Source: Candidatus Rokuibacteriota bacterium (GTDB taxonomy: Bacteria; Methylomirabilota; Methylomirabilia; Rokubacteriales; CSP1-6). From it: a stretch of DNA of 40,765 bases. The stretch is from contig JACPCG010000165.1 in the NCBI GenBank assembly GCA_016179925.1, positions 1 through 40,765 of the forward strand. Reading direction: 5' to 3'. The translations under genes were made by a program, and so were the position numbers. Positions within the stretch are counted from its first letter, which is position 1. Every line of letters begins with the position of its first letter. The notes below the pieces were generated by a model. The model had not been told where the DNA came from, searched no databases, and saw only the letters and a list, made by a program, of their open reading frames with translations. Positions 30,464-38,627 of this stretch are shown here, piece after piece.

Positions 30464-33073
30464 ATGACGCTCCTCGACCGATTCCGTGGCCGGTATCCGT
30501 TCAGGTTCGACGACTTCCAGCTCGAAGCCATCCAGACGATCGAAGCCGGCCAGTCGGTCATCGTCTCGGCGCCGACCGGGGCCGGGAAGACGCTCGTCGC
30601 CGAGTTCGCCATCCACGCGGCCCTCGAGGCCGGGCGACGTCTGGCGTACACGACCCCGCTCAAGGCGCTCTCGAACCAGAAGTTCGCCGACTTCACCAGG
30701 ATGTTCGGCGAGGCCCGGGTCGGCATCCTCACGGGCGACGTCAAGGTGAACCCGCACGCCCCCGTGCTCGTGATGACGACCGAGATCCTGCGAAACGCGC
30801 TCTACGGCGGGGGGCTCGAGGACCTCAGCACCATCGTGCTCGACGAGTGCCACTACATGGGCGACGAGGGTCGCGGCACGGTGTGGGAGGAGATCATCAT
30901 CGGCGCGCCCCGGGAGGTGCTCCTCGTCGGCCTCTCGGCGACGGTCGCCAACGTCAAGGAGATCGCCGACTGGATCTCGATCGTGCACCGGCCGATCCTG
31001 CCCATCTACCACCCGCACCGGCCGGTGCCACTCCGCTACGTGATCGCCGACCTCGCGGGCGAGATCCACGAGCTCGACGAAGTGCGCCGCGGCCGCGCAC
31101 GCGTCGTGGGCGACGAGCGGGGCGGGCCCGACGACCGCGGCCGCTGGTACACGCGCCGCGTGGTGGACCCGACGGTCCTGATCGAGGCGCTCGAGGCGCG
31201 GCGGTGGCTCCCCGCGATCTACTTCATCTTCAGCCGCGCCGGCTGCGAGCGCGCGATGGAGGACGCCCTCGCCGAGGGCCGGAGCCTCCTCGCGACCGAG
31301 CAGCAGTACGAGGTGGATCACGCCATCAACCAGGCGCTCCAGGAGAGCCCGACCCTGGGGGAGTCGTCGCTGTCGCAGGCCGTGTTCCAGGGGCTCAGGA
31401 TCGGCGTCGCGATGCACCACGCCGGGATCCTGCCCGGGCTCAAGCGCCTCATCGAGACGCTCTTCGAGCGCGGGCTCTGCAAGGTGGTCTTCGCCACCGA
31501 GACGATGTCGCTCGGCATCCACATGCCCGCGCGCGCGGTCGTCCTGCAGGGGCTCACCAAGCGCACCGACCGCGGCTTCCGCGCGCTCTCCCACAACGAG
31601 CTGACTCAGATGGCGGGCCGCGCCGGCCGGCGCGGGATCGACGCCGAAGGGGAGTGCGTGATCGCTCTCGACGCCAGAGACGGCGTGGAATCCGTCCTGC
31701 ACGTGGTCGACGGCTCGCCCGAGCCGATCGAGAGCCGGTTCAAGCTCGGCTACGGCTCCGCCGCCCTGCTGCTCGGCACCGGCGCCGAGCCCGACGTCCT
31801 CCGACGGCGGATCGAGTCCTCCTTCGGCCAGTACCAGAACCTCAAGCGCATCCGCGAGATGGAGACCGAGGTCCGCGGCCTGGACGGGGCGCTCGCGGAG
31901 GTGAAGCGCTACGAGGCGCCGTGCGGCGACTTCCAGCGCATCGGCCGCTACCGGCGCGCGCGCCAGGAAGCGGAGGCCCGGCGTCAGGCGCTCGGCCGCG
32001 GCGCCCGCCGGGGCGAGCGTGGCGTCGGCGAGGCGGAGCCCGGGCGCCTGGCGCTCGTCCGCCGCAAGGGCGCGCCGAGCCTCGCGATGATCCTCCGCGT
32101 GCACGCCGTGCGCGGCCACCGGGTGCTGCTCGACGCGCTCCTGGCCCACGGCGCCGTCGTCCGCGTGAAGAGCGGCGTCGTCAAGCGCGTGTTCTGGGCG
32201 ACGCCGCCGCTCCACGTCCCACGCGACCTCGATCGGGCCGCCGAGGGGCGTCCCCATGACGGGCGCGGCCTCCGCCATCTGGCCGCCGAGCTCGCCAAGC
32301 TCTCGGTCGCGGAGCTGATCGAGCGCGAGCGGGCCCAGGGGCCCGAGGCGGTGCTCGCCGCCATCGAGTGCCACCGGTGCCCCTGGGGGGCCCAGCCCAC
32401 GTGCGACCGCGAGTGGCGGGAGCTCGAAACGCTCACCGAGCGGTTCGGCGCGCGCCACCGCGCGCTGGAGCATTTCAGGAGCGCCTACTGGCAGGAGTTC
32501 CTGCGCGTGGTGGAGACGCTCGAGCAGTTCGGCGCGGTCCGCGACCGCCGCCTCGAGCCGCGGGGACGGCTGATCGCGAGCCTCCGGCACGACAACGAGC
32601 TGCTGGTCGCCGAGAGCGTGTTCCGCGGGGTCTTCCACGACCTCACGGCGGCCGAGGCGGCGGCGGTCGGTTCGGCGCTCATCGAGGAGGCGCGCTCGGG
32701 CGCGCCGGCGGTCGCGCGCGACTTCCTCCGGAAGCGGCCGAAGCTCAAGCGCCGCCTCGAGCAGCTCCTGAGCCTCGCCCACACGGTCCACGAAGCGCAG
32801 CGCCAGCGCCATCTCCAGATGCCCGTCGCCGTCCACGCGGGCTTCATGCCCGCGGTCTTCCGCTGGGCGTCCGGCGACGACGACTGGTCCGGGCTCGTCG
32901 AGGAGTCTTTCGGCGGCCACGAGGGCGACCTGATCCGCGCGATGCGCCGGCTCATCGACCTCCTGCGCCAGCTCGCGGAGAGCGCCGAGGTGCCCGTCGA
33001 GACGCGCCGGCTCCTGGCCCAGGTCGCCCGGACGATCGATCGGGGCATCGTGCTGGAGTCGGCCCTGATATGA
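30464..33073 (+). CDS. Ski2/Mtr4-like DExH-box RNA helicase
   Basis: 869 residues, superfamily-2 helicase. Motif I APTGAGKT (36-43), Ia TTPLKALSNQKF, II DECH (127-130), III SATVANVKEIADW, V TETMSLGIHMPARAVVL and VI QMAGRAGRRGID are all present. A C-terminal helical part (from FLRKRPKLKRRLEQLLSLAH) resembles the DSHCT domain of Ski2/Mtr4 enzymes. Actinobacterial and other bacterial relatives (HelY type) are thought to act in RNA turnover. Residues CHRCPWGAQPTC in the middle could bind a metal. ATG start; the 3' end overlaps the lipoprotein gene by ATGA. Confidence 0.92.
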   Translation: MTLLDRFRGRYPFRFDDFQLEAIQTIEAGQSVIVSAPTGAGKTLVAEFAIHAALEAGRRLAYTTPLKALSNQKFADFTRMFGEARVGILTGDVKVNPHAPVLVMTTEILRNALYGGGLEDLSTIVLDECHYMGDEGRGTVWEEIIIGAPREVLLVGLSATVANVKEIADWISIVHRPILPIYHPHRPVPLRYVIADLAGEIHELDEVRRGRARVVGDERGGPDDRGRWYTRRVVDPTVLIEALEARRWLPAIYFIFSRAGCERAMEDALAEGRSLLATEQQYEVDHAINQALQESPTLGESSLSQAVFQGLRIGVAMHHAGILPGLKRLIETLFERGLCKVVFATETMSLGIHMPARAVVLQGLTKRTDRGFRALSHNELTQMAGRAGRRGIDAEGECVIALDARDGVESVLHVVDGSPEPIESRFKLGYGSAALLLGTGAEPDVLRRRIESSFGQYQNLKRIREMETEVRGLDGALAEVKRYEAPCGDFQRIGRYRRARQEAEARRQALGRGARRGERGVGEAEPGRLALVRRKGAPSLAMILRVHAVRGHRVLLDALLAHGAVVRVKSGVVKRVFWATPPLHVPRDLDRAAEGRPHDGRGLRHLAAELAKLSVAELIERERAQGPEAVLAAIECHRCPWGAQPTCDREWRELETLTERFGARHRALEHFRSAYWQEFLRVVETLEQFGAVRDRRLEPRGRLIASLRHDNELLVAESVFRGVFHDLTAAEAAAVGSALIEEARSGAPAVARDFLRKRPKLKRRLEQLLSLAHTVHEAQRQRHLQMPVAVHAGFMPAVFRWASGDDDWSGLVEESFGGHEGDLIRAMRRLIDLLRQLAESAEVPVETRRLLAQVARTIDRGIVLESALI

Positions 33074-33573
33074 TCCGGGGCGTGAGCCGGACGCTCGCCC
33101 TCACCGTGGCCCTTTTGACCGGGGTGGCGGCGTGCGCTCAGCTGACGACGACCGAACAGCGGGTGTTCCAGGGGCCGACGGCGCAGGAGATCTGGACCGC
33201 CGGGGTCGTGCTGGTGACCGGCCGCGAGCCCACGTTCGACGAGAAGCACCAGTGGGAGATCCAGATCGACCGCCGCATTTCGCAGTACCTCAACCAGCAC
33301 CCGGCGATCGCCAACTCCGCCGACGTCCAGATCTTCCAGTTCGTGCGCCAGGTGACCGTGGGCATGACGAAGGAGCAGGTCGTGATCCTGCTGGGGGCCC
33401 CGGTGGTCGCCACCAAGGACACCGCGGAGATCGAGAAGCTCGCGCGGCGCTACTGGCCCCTCATCAAGCCCAAGAACGTGACGGAGGCGTGGCTCTACCC
33501 GCAGGGCTGGCGTCTCTACTTCAGCGAGACCAAGGTCGTGGACATCACGCAGTACGCCGAGCGCTTCCAGTAA
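33070..33573 (+). CDS. Lipoprotein with SmpA/OmlA-like region
   Basis: 167 residues. The signal sequence ends in a lipobox (LLTGVAAC), so the mature protein is acylated at Cys. Near residue 95 the segment VTVGMTKEQVVILLGAP resembles the GMT-x-x-x-V-x-x-x-L-G-x-P motif of SmpA/BamE-type small outer-membrane lipoproteins, and the C-terminus (WLYPQGWRLYFSETKVVDI) gives the beta-strands that follow it. The ATG overlaps the helicase stop (ATGA). BamE identity is not claimed: the N-terminal half is longer than usual. Confidence 0.75.
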   Translation: MIRGVSRTLALTVALLTGVAACAQLTTTEQRVFQGPTAQEIWTAGVVLVTGREPTFDEKHQWEIQIDRRISQYLNQHPAIANSADVQIFQFVRQVTVGMTKEQVVILLGAPVVATKDTAEIEKLARRYWPLIKPKNVTEAWLYPQGWRLYFSETKVVDITQYAERFQ

Positions 33574-33599
33574 CACGGCGTCCTCGGAAAGGCCCCGCG

Positions 33600-35312
33600 A
33601 TGATCGAATCCCGGCTGGTCGTGACCAAGCGCACGCCGCTCGCCCCCCACGGTCTCGTGGCGGCCGAGCACCCGGTCGGCGCGCGCGTCGGCGCGAAGAT
33701 CCTCGAGGACGGCGGCAACGCCGTGGACGCCGCCGTCGCGACCGCGTTCGCGATGACGGTGGTCGAGCCCTTCATGTCCACGATCGGCGGCTCGGGCACG
33801 ATGCTCGTGCACCTCGAGAAGAAGGGCGAGACGGTGGCGCTGGACTTCAACGGCCAGGCGCCCGTGCGTGCGAGCGAGTCCATGTTCCGCCTGATCGGCG
33901 GCGTCTCCGAGGCGCTCTTCCCGTGGCCTCGCGTCGAGAACGCGGCCAACGAGTACGGCTCCCTGTCCGTGGCGGTGCCGGGGTCGGTCGCCGGGCTCGC
34001 GCTGGCGCTCGGGCGCTGGGGCACGATGGAGCTCGCCGACGTGCTCCAGCCGGCGATCGCGCTGGCGCGCGCGGGGTTCGAGCCCGATTGGTACCAGGCG
34101 CTCACCACGGCGCGCCACCTGGACGAGCTCGCGCCGTTTGCCGAGACGGCGCGCACCTACCTCCGCGACGGCCGGTGGATCCACCGCCCGCCGTCCATGG
34201 AGGCCGGCGACCGCGTGAGCTATCCGGATCTCGCCCGGAGCCTCGCGCTCATCGCGAAGGAGGGGCCGGCGGCGTTCTATCGCGGCGCCATCGCCCAGGC
34301 GATCCACGACGAGATGAAGGCCCACGGCGGCCTCATCACGATGGACGACCTGGCCGCGTACGAGGCGCGTGTGGGCCCGCCGCTCACCGGCCGCTACCGC
34401 GACCTCGACCTCGTGCTCTCGCCCGGGGCGACGGGCGGGATCACGGCGCTCGAGATGCTCAACATCCTCGCCGAGCTCCCGCCCGGGCAAGTAGGCTGGG
34501 AAACGACCGGCGGCCTTCACGTCCGCGCCGAGGCTTCGCGCCGCGCGTTCGGCGACCGCTTCACGCATCTCGGCGACGCCGCTCTCGTCAAGGCGCCGTG
34601 GGAGGAGCTGACGTCCAAGACGTACGCGCGGGCGATCGCGTCCGGGCTCCGCCGCTCCAGGCCGGCGAGGGCGGCCAGCCCCGCCTCGACCACGATGACG
34701 ACGGGTCTCGGAGAGGCTCCCACCCCTCGCCCTCAGGGCGCGCGGCCCGCCGGAGCCGATTGCACGACGCACATCTCGGTGGTGGACCGGCAGCGGAACA
34801 TGGTCGCGCTGACCCACACGGCCGTGTCGCTCTTCGGGTCCCGCGTGGTCGTCCCCGGCACCGGCATCCTCCTGAACAACGGGATGATCTGGTTCGACCC
34901 CGAGCCCGGGAAGCCGAACTCGGTCGCGCCGGGCAAGCGGGCGCTCGTGAACATGGTCCCGCTGCTCGCGTTCAGGAAGGGCGAGCCGTGCCTGACGCTC
35001 GGCGCGCCGGGCGGGCGCCGCATCATCTCCGCGATCGCGCAGGTGCTCGCGAATCTCGCCGCCGGTCGGGGCTCGCTCCAGGCGGCGATCGAGGCGCCGC
35101 GCGTGCACGACGAGGGAGGCGAGCTGCTCGTGGACGACCGCGTCGGCGAGAAGGCGCTGACGGGTCTCCGGCGCCTCGGGCACCGGGTCGCCCCGCGGAC
35201 GGAGAGCTACGCGACCATGAACTTCGCCAAGCCTGTCGGGATCCGCGTGACCCGGCGGGGGCTCGAGGCGGGGCTCGACCACTTGCGGACCGCCGCGGCG
35301 GCAGGATACTGA
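33600..35312 (+). CDS. Gamma-glutamyltransferase family protein
   Basis: 570 residues, Ntn-hydrolase of the gamma-glutamyltranspeptidase family, which self-cleaves before a threonine. The processing site is in DCTTHISVVDRQRNM, with Thr389 as likely nucleophile. Other landmarks are AAEHPVGARVGAKILEDGGN at the N-terminus, TIGGSGTMLVHL, and LGAPGGRRIISAIAQVLANL in the small subunit. No obvious signal peptide is seen from this ATG, unlike the periplasmic enzyme. A proline-rich linker (PTPRPQGARPAG) precedes the cleavage site. It could act on glutathione, poly-glutamate or a related gamma-glutamyl amide. Confidence 0.92.
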   Translation: MIESRLVVTKRTPLAPHGLVAAEHPVGARVGAKILEDGGNAVDAAVATAFAMTVVEPFMSTIGGSGTMLVHLEKKGETVALDFNGQAPVRASESMFRLIGGVSEALFPWPRVENAANEYGSLSVAVPGSVAGLALALGRWGTMELADVLQPAIALARAGFEPDWYQALTTARHLDELAPFAETARTYLRDGRWIHRPPSMEAGDRVSYPDLARSLALIAKEGPAAFYRGAIAQAIHDEMKAHGGLITMDDLAAYEARVGPPLTGRYRDLDLVLSPGATGGITALEMLNILAELPPGQVGWETTGGLHVRAEASRRAFGDRFTHLGDAALVKAPWEELTSKTYARAIASGLRRSRPARAASPASTTMTTGLGEAPTPRPQGARPAGADCTTHISVVDRQRNMVALTHTAVSLFGSRVVVPGTGILLNNGMIWFDPEPGKPNSVAPGKRALVNMVPLLAFRKGEPCLTLGAPGGRRIISAIAQVLANLAAGRGSLQAAIEAPRVHDEGGELLVDDRVGEKALTGLRRLGHRVAPRTESYATMNFAKPVGIRVTRRGLEAGLDHLRTAAAAGY

Positions 35313-35386
35313 ACCTGTTGTCGCGCAGCATGGAGCCGGTGCCACCGAGGGTGGCCTGAGACCGAAGCCTCACAAGGAGGGCATGC

Positions 35387-35647
35387 ATGCCGGTGCTCGA
35401 GGAGAAAGTCATCGCGAGCTGGAAGTACAAGAAGGGCGCGCTCGACTCCAAGACGGCGTTCCTCTGCTACCTCGCGGCGAATCTCGCCGCGGGCAACACC
35501 CACTGAGCGAAGCGCGACCTGGCAGGTGCCAGGGCATCGGGGGCGACCGAAGACGAGGTGCGCGAAGCGATCAGCTTCGCGATCCGCGCGAACGCGGCCA
35601 AGACGCACGCCGACATCCTGAAGGTCTGGACCGATGGCGGAAGTTAA
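35387..35647 (+). CDS. CMD/AhpD-like candidate selenoprotein (in-frame TGA)
   Basis: AAGGAGG (35374-35380) sits 6 bases before the ATG. The frame reads MPVLEEKVIASWKYKKGALD and later FLCYLAANLAAGNTH, then TGA (35504-35506, codon 40). It continues in the same frame as AKRDLAGARASGATEDEVRE and AISFAIRANAAKTHADIL to TAA, 86 residues in all. The part after the TGA is the conserved CMD/AhpD helix pattern (A-x-x-x-GAT-x-x-E-V) and has no start codon of its own. AhpD-type proteins have CxxC here; this one has N-T-H-U, so only the second position would be redox-active, with Cys27 a possible partner. AhpD/CMD-like selenoproteins are a known bacterial class. Confidence 0.75.
35518..35533 (+). promoter_or_regulatory. 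Candidate bacterial SECIS hairpin of the CMD/AhpD-like gene
   Basis: Nucleotides 12-27 after the TGA form CCUGGC-AGGU-GCCAGG: six perfect pairs with a 4-base loop. The loop is 18-21 nt from the TGA with G in its second position; the known E. coli fdhF loop also begins AGGU. Size, spacing and loop fit the bacterial SECIS rules. Confidence 0.65.
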
Positions 35648-35846
35648 CCTGACGGCGGCGTTCTCGACGGTGCCGGCGGCGGAGGCGGAAGAGATCAAGC
35701 GGGTCATCGTCGAGACCGTGGAGCAGGTCGCGCGCGACGACGGCACGTTCACGCGGGCGAAGATCGTCTTCACGGAGTCCGACGAACGGTGCGGCCTGAC
35801 GGCTGAGCTCGACGGCGTCAAGAAGGCGGGGCGCGCGCCCAGTTGA
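35634..35846 (+). CDS. Small unknown protein, probable -1 frameshift near its end
   Basis: 70 residues as written: MAEVNLTAAFSTVPAAEAEE, then IKRVIVETVEQVARDDGTFT and KIVFTESDERCGLTAELDG. The ATG overlaps the end of the CMD/AhpD-like gene by 14 bases. After AAGAAG the frame degrades to AGRAPS-stop, but the -1 frame continues plausibly as GGARAQLKEALRLYFRKVLG-K and ends at a TAG at 35889, overlapping the methyltransferase start. Either a sequencing or real indel, or a slippage site. Family not recognised. Confidence 0.5.
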   Translation: MAEVNLTAAFSTVPAAEAEEIKRVIVETVEQVARDDGTFTRAKIVFTESDERCGLTAELDGVKKAGRAPS

Positions 35847-35879
35847 AGGAAGCGCTCCGCCTGTACTTCCGGAAGGTCC

Positions 35880-36584
35880 TTGGAAAGTAGCGAGGCGGGC
35901 GTCCACCTCTTCGCCTGGCGCGGGTGCATGTTCCGCATCTCGGACCGGGTGCAGCCACCCAAGGCGGGGTCGCTGTTCTTCTGCGAGCACCTCGCCGTGC
36001 GCCCGGGCGAGCGCGTCCTCGAGATCGGCAGCGGGGTCGGACTCGCCGCGGTCGTCCTGGCGAAGGCCGGAGCCTCGGTCGTCGCGACGGACGTGGTGCC
36101 CGAGGCCGTGGACGCGATCCGCACCAACGCCCTGCTGAACGGTGTCAGCGTGGACGCGCGGCTGGGCGACTGCTACGCGCCCGTCGCCGGCGGGCGCTTC
36201 GACCTGATCTGCACGAATCCGCCCCAGATGCCGACGCCGCCCAACCGCGCGCGTCGCGACGCGGGGGCGGCCGCCGACAACGGCGGGGTGGACGGCTGGG
36301 AGATCCTCGACCGCGTGATCGCGGGCGCGCCCGGCCATCTGGTGCCGGGCGGCCGGCTCGCCTTCACGATCTTCGCCTTCCTGGGAAAGAAGACCGCGTT
36401 CGCGAAGCTCGAGGCGGCCGGCCTCCAGCCCTCGATCGTCGCGAGCGAGACGCAACCGTTCCCGCGGATCGGCTACGAGCGGCTCGAACACATCCGTTCG
36501 GTCGACCCGGAAGGCACGGTGCCCGCGACGGACACGCCGTCGACGGTCGAGCGCTTCGTGATCCAGGGGACGCTCCCGTCCTAG
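35880..36584 (+). CDS. HemK/PrmC-like class I methyltransferase
   Basis: 234 residues from a TTG start (an internal ATG at 35929 would shorten it by 16). The S-adenosylmethionine site is VLEIGSGVGLAAVVLAKAG with the acidic strand-2 end VVATDVVPEA. The catalytic NPPx motif is LICTNPPQMPTP, the N/Q-methylating type used by PrmC and related enzymes. It is shorter than PrmC and lacks its N-terminal helical domain, so the substrate may be another protein, RNA or small molecule. Confidence 0.82.
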   Translation: MESSEAGVHLFAWRGCMFRISDRVQPPKAGSLFFCEHLAVRPGERVLEIGSGVGLAAVVLAKAGASVVATDVVPEAVDAIRTNALLNGVSVDARLGDCYAPVAGGRFDLICTNPPQMPTPPNRARRDAGAAADNGGVDGWEILDRVIAGAPGHLVPGGRLAFTIFAFLGKKTAFAKLEAAGLQPSIVASETQPFPRIGYERLEHIRSVDPEGTVPATDTPSTVERFVIQGTLPS

Positions 36585-36621
36585 CCCGGGGTCTTCATGG
36601 ACGGTCCCCGTGGAAACGGCC

Positions 36622-36782
36622 GGAGGCACACGGAGCGCAGCCTCGGGAGGGGTCGCTCGACCACGCGGCACGCGTCCGCTGCCCCTGTGCGGCTGGGCTC
36701 CATCCGACGCGCGGGGTCCGAGTGCCACGCGGCGGGAACGGGTCTCGTTGACCCCTCCCGAGGCTGCGCTCCGTGTGCCACC
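36622..36782. repeat. Long hairpin repeat element, copy B
   Basis: 33-base arms (36622-36654 and 36750-36782) are inverted repeats with one mismatch around a 95-base core. The core matches copy A (11296-11446, opposite strand), but only the innermost part of the stem (AGGGGTC) is shared. The outer stems differ completely while each remains self-complementary. It lies between the methyltransferase and the deacetylase gene. Confidence 0.85.
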
Positions 36783-36829
36783 GTCCGGCTCGCGGGCGGC
36801 GATCATGAGTACTCTGGGCTAGGGACCGC

Positions 36830-37573
36830 GTGATGCGCCGGCTGATCGTCAACGCCGACGACTTCGGGCTCACGCGCGGCGTGAACGCGGGCATCCTCGC
36901 GGCGCGGCGCCATGGCATCGTCACCAGCACGACCGTGCTCGTCACCGCCGACCTCGATCGCGACCAGCTCGCCGAGGCGCGCGCCGCGGGCCTCGGGATC
37001 GGCCTTCACGTGAACCTGACGCTCGGCCGACCGCTCACGGGCGCGCGCTCGCTCGTGGATCCGGCGGGACGATTCGTCCGCGACGCCCGGCACGCGGCGG
37101 CGCGCGCGGAGGCGAAGGACGTCGAGCGCGAGGTGGCCGCTCAGATCGACCGGTTCCTGGCGGTCGTGAAGCGCGCGCCCACGCACCTCGACACCCACCA
37201 CCACGTCGGCCTCCACGCCCCCGTGACCGGCGTCGTGCTCGCCGCGGCCCAGCGGCTCGGCGTCCCCGTGCGGAGCCAGAACGCGGGCGCGCGCGCCCGC
37301 GCGCGGTCGGCCGGGCTCAGGACCCCCGACCATTTCTTCGGCGAGTCGGGTCCCGGCCCGTACTGGTCGCTCGCGCGGACGCTGGCCGCCCTTCGACGGT
37401 TGCCGCCGGGCCTCTCGGAGTTCATGACCCACCCCGGCTGGTTCGACGACGGTCTCGCCTTCAGCCGCTACGGGCGCCAGCGTGAGACCGAGATGGCCGG
37501 ACTCGGGACGCCCGCCGCGCGCGCCGCGGCCGCAGCGCTCGGCATCACGCTCTGCCACTTCGGCCAGCTCTGA
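36830..37573 (+). CDS. ChbG/HpnK-family carbohydrate deacetylase
   Basis: 247 residues of the YdjC-like metal-dependent deacetylase family. The N-terminus LIVNADDFGLTRGVNAGILA carries the two conserved aspartates. H-x-N in GIGLHVNLTLGRPL and THLDTHHHVGLHAPV supply further metal ligands, and EFMTHPGWFDD is the conserved late motif. GTG at 36830 with an alternative ATG at 36833. HpnK members act in hopanoid biosynthesis and ChbG on chitooligosaccharides; without hopanoid genes nearby the choice is open. The stop overlaps the ROK start. Confidence 0.9.
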   Translation: MMRRLIVNADDFGLTRGVNAGILAARRHGIVTSTTVLVTADLDRDQLAEARAAGLGIGLHVNLTLGRPLTGARSLVDPAGRFVRDARHAAARAEAKDVEREVAAQIDRFLAVVKRAPTHLDTHHHVGLHAPVTGVVLAAAQRLGVPVRSQNAGARARARSAGLRTPDHFFGESGPGPYWSLARTLAALRRLPPGLSEFMTHPGWFDDGLAFSRYGRQRETEMAGLGTPAARAAAAALGITLCHFGQL

Positions 37574-38559
37574 TGGACCTGCTGATCGGCGTGGACGTCG
37601 GCGGGACGACGATCGCCGCGGGCGCGGTCACCGCCACGGGCGAGGTCGTCCTCGAGCAGCGCGTCCCGACCCGGGACCGGGGGCCGGGGCGCGCGGTCGA
37701 GACGATCGGCGCGCTGATCGACGCGATCCGGGGCGAGGCGGCGCACCTCGGGCACGCGCTCGCCGCCATCGGCGTCGGCGTGCCGGGGCCGGTGGACTGC
37801 CTCGCCGGGCGCATCGGCGAGCAGGTGCCGCACGTGCCCGAGCTCGCCGGGCGGCCGCTCGCGGCTGAGCTCGCCGCGAAGCTCGCGCTGCCGGTGTTCG
37901 TGGACAACGACGTCAACGCGCTCGCCCTCGGAGAGTGGACGTTCGGGGCCGGGCGCGGCGCGCGGTCGCTGGTGGTGCTGGCGGCCGGGACGGGCTTCGG
38001 CGCGGGCATCGTGCTCGACGGCCGGCTCGTCCGGGGCGTGGCGGGGTTCGGCGGCGAGCTCGGTCACACGCCGGTGAAGTTCGACGGCCCGCCGTGCTGG
38101 TGCGGCGGCCGCGGGTGCCTCGCGGTCTATGCGAGCGGGCGCGGGATCGCCGAGGCCGCGCGCGCGCGCGTCGCCGGGCACCCTGGAGCGCCGCTCCTGG
38201 CCGCTGCCGGCGGCGATCCGCTCGCGATCACGGCGCCGCTCGTCTTTCGTGCCGCCCGGGAGGGCGAACCCGTGGCATCATCGGTCGTCGACGAGGCGTG
38301 CCGGGCGCTCGGCGCGATGCTCGGCACGATCGTGAACGGGCTCAACCCGGAGGTGGTCGTGATCACCGGCGGCGTGGCCGAGTCGCTCCAGCCGCTCGAG
38401 ACGCGAATCGTGAAAGCGGCCGGCGAGTACGCGTTCCGCCGGGCGCTCGCGCTGACGCGCGTCGCGATCGTGCCGGGAGACAAGCGCACCAGCATGCGCG
38501 GCGCTGCCGCGCTCGCGGGGTACGAGACCCGGCAGGCGGCGAGAAAGGGGAAACCATGA
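37573..38559 (+). CDS. ROK-family sugar kinase (glucokinase-like)
   Basis: 328 residues. The ATP site is GVDVGGTTIAAGAV, the sugar-binding region is VFVDNDVNALALGEWTFGAG, and the zinc-binding motif is HTPVKFDGPPCWCGGRGCLA. ROK proteins usually have CLE at its end; alanine replaces the glutamate. No N-terminal helix-turn-helix, so it is a kinase, not a repressor. The ATG overlaps the deacetylase stop, and the stop overlaps a truncated alcohol dehydrogenase start (ATGA), indicating that a third gene once followed. Confidence 0.9.
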   Translation: MDLLIGVDVGGTTIAAGAVTATGEVVLEQRVPTRDRGPGRAVETIGALIDAIRGEAAHLGHALAAIGVGVPGPVDCLAGRIGEQVPHVPELAGRPLAAELAAKLALPVFVDNDVNALALGEWTFGAGRGARSLVVLAAGTGFGAGIVLDGRLVRGVAGFGGELGHTPVKFDGPPCWCGGRGCLAVYASGRGIAEAARARVAGHPGAPLLAAAGGDPLAITAPLVFRAAREGEPVASSVVDEACRALGAMLGTIVNGLNPEVVVITGGVAESLQPLETRIVKAAGEYAFRRALALTRVAIVPGDKRTSMRGAAALAGYETRQAARKGKP

Positions 38560-38627
38560 AAGCGATCACGTTCCACGGCGTGGGCAATCCGGCTGTGAAT
38601 AGTCCGGCTTGGCCGTTCACTTCGTGA
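38556..38627 (+). pseudogene. N-terminal stub of a zinc-type alcohol dehydrogenase
   Basis: ATG at 38556, overlapping the ROK stop, reads MKAITFHGVGNPAV and then diverges to NSPAWPFTS and TGA. The first 10-14 residues are the standard N-terminus of medium-chain zinc alcohol dehydrogenases (MKAITFHGVGD). The remaining 300 or so codons are missing; the thioredoxin gene begins to be read from the other strand at once. A deletion joined the two. Confidence 0.6.

Noticed and set aside
35844-35846. TGA at the end of the small gene at 35634 as a further selenocysteine codon
   Set aside because: The frame after this TGA is not protein-like (RKRSACTSGR) and the -1 frame gives the better continuation, so a frameshift fits better.
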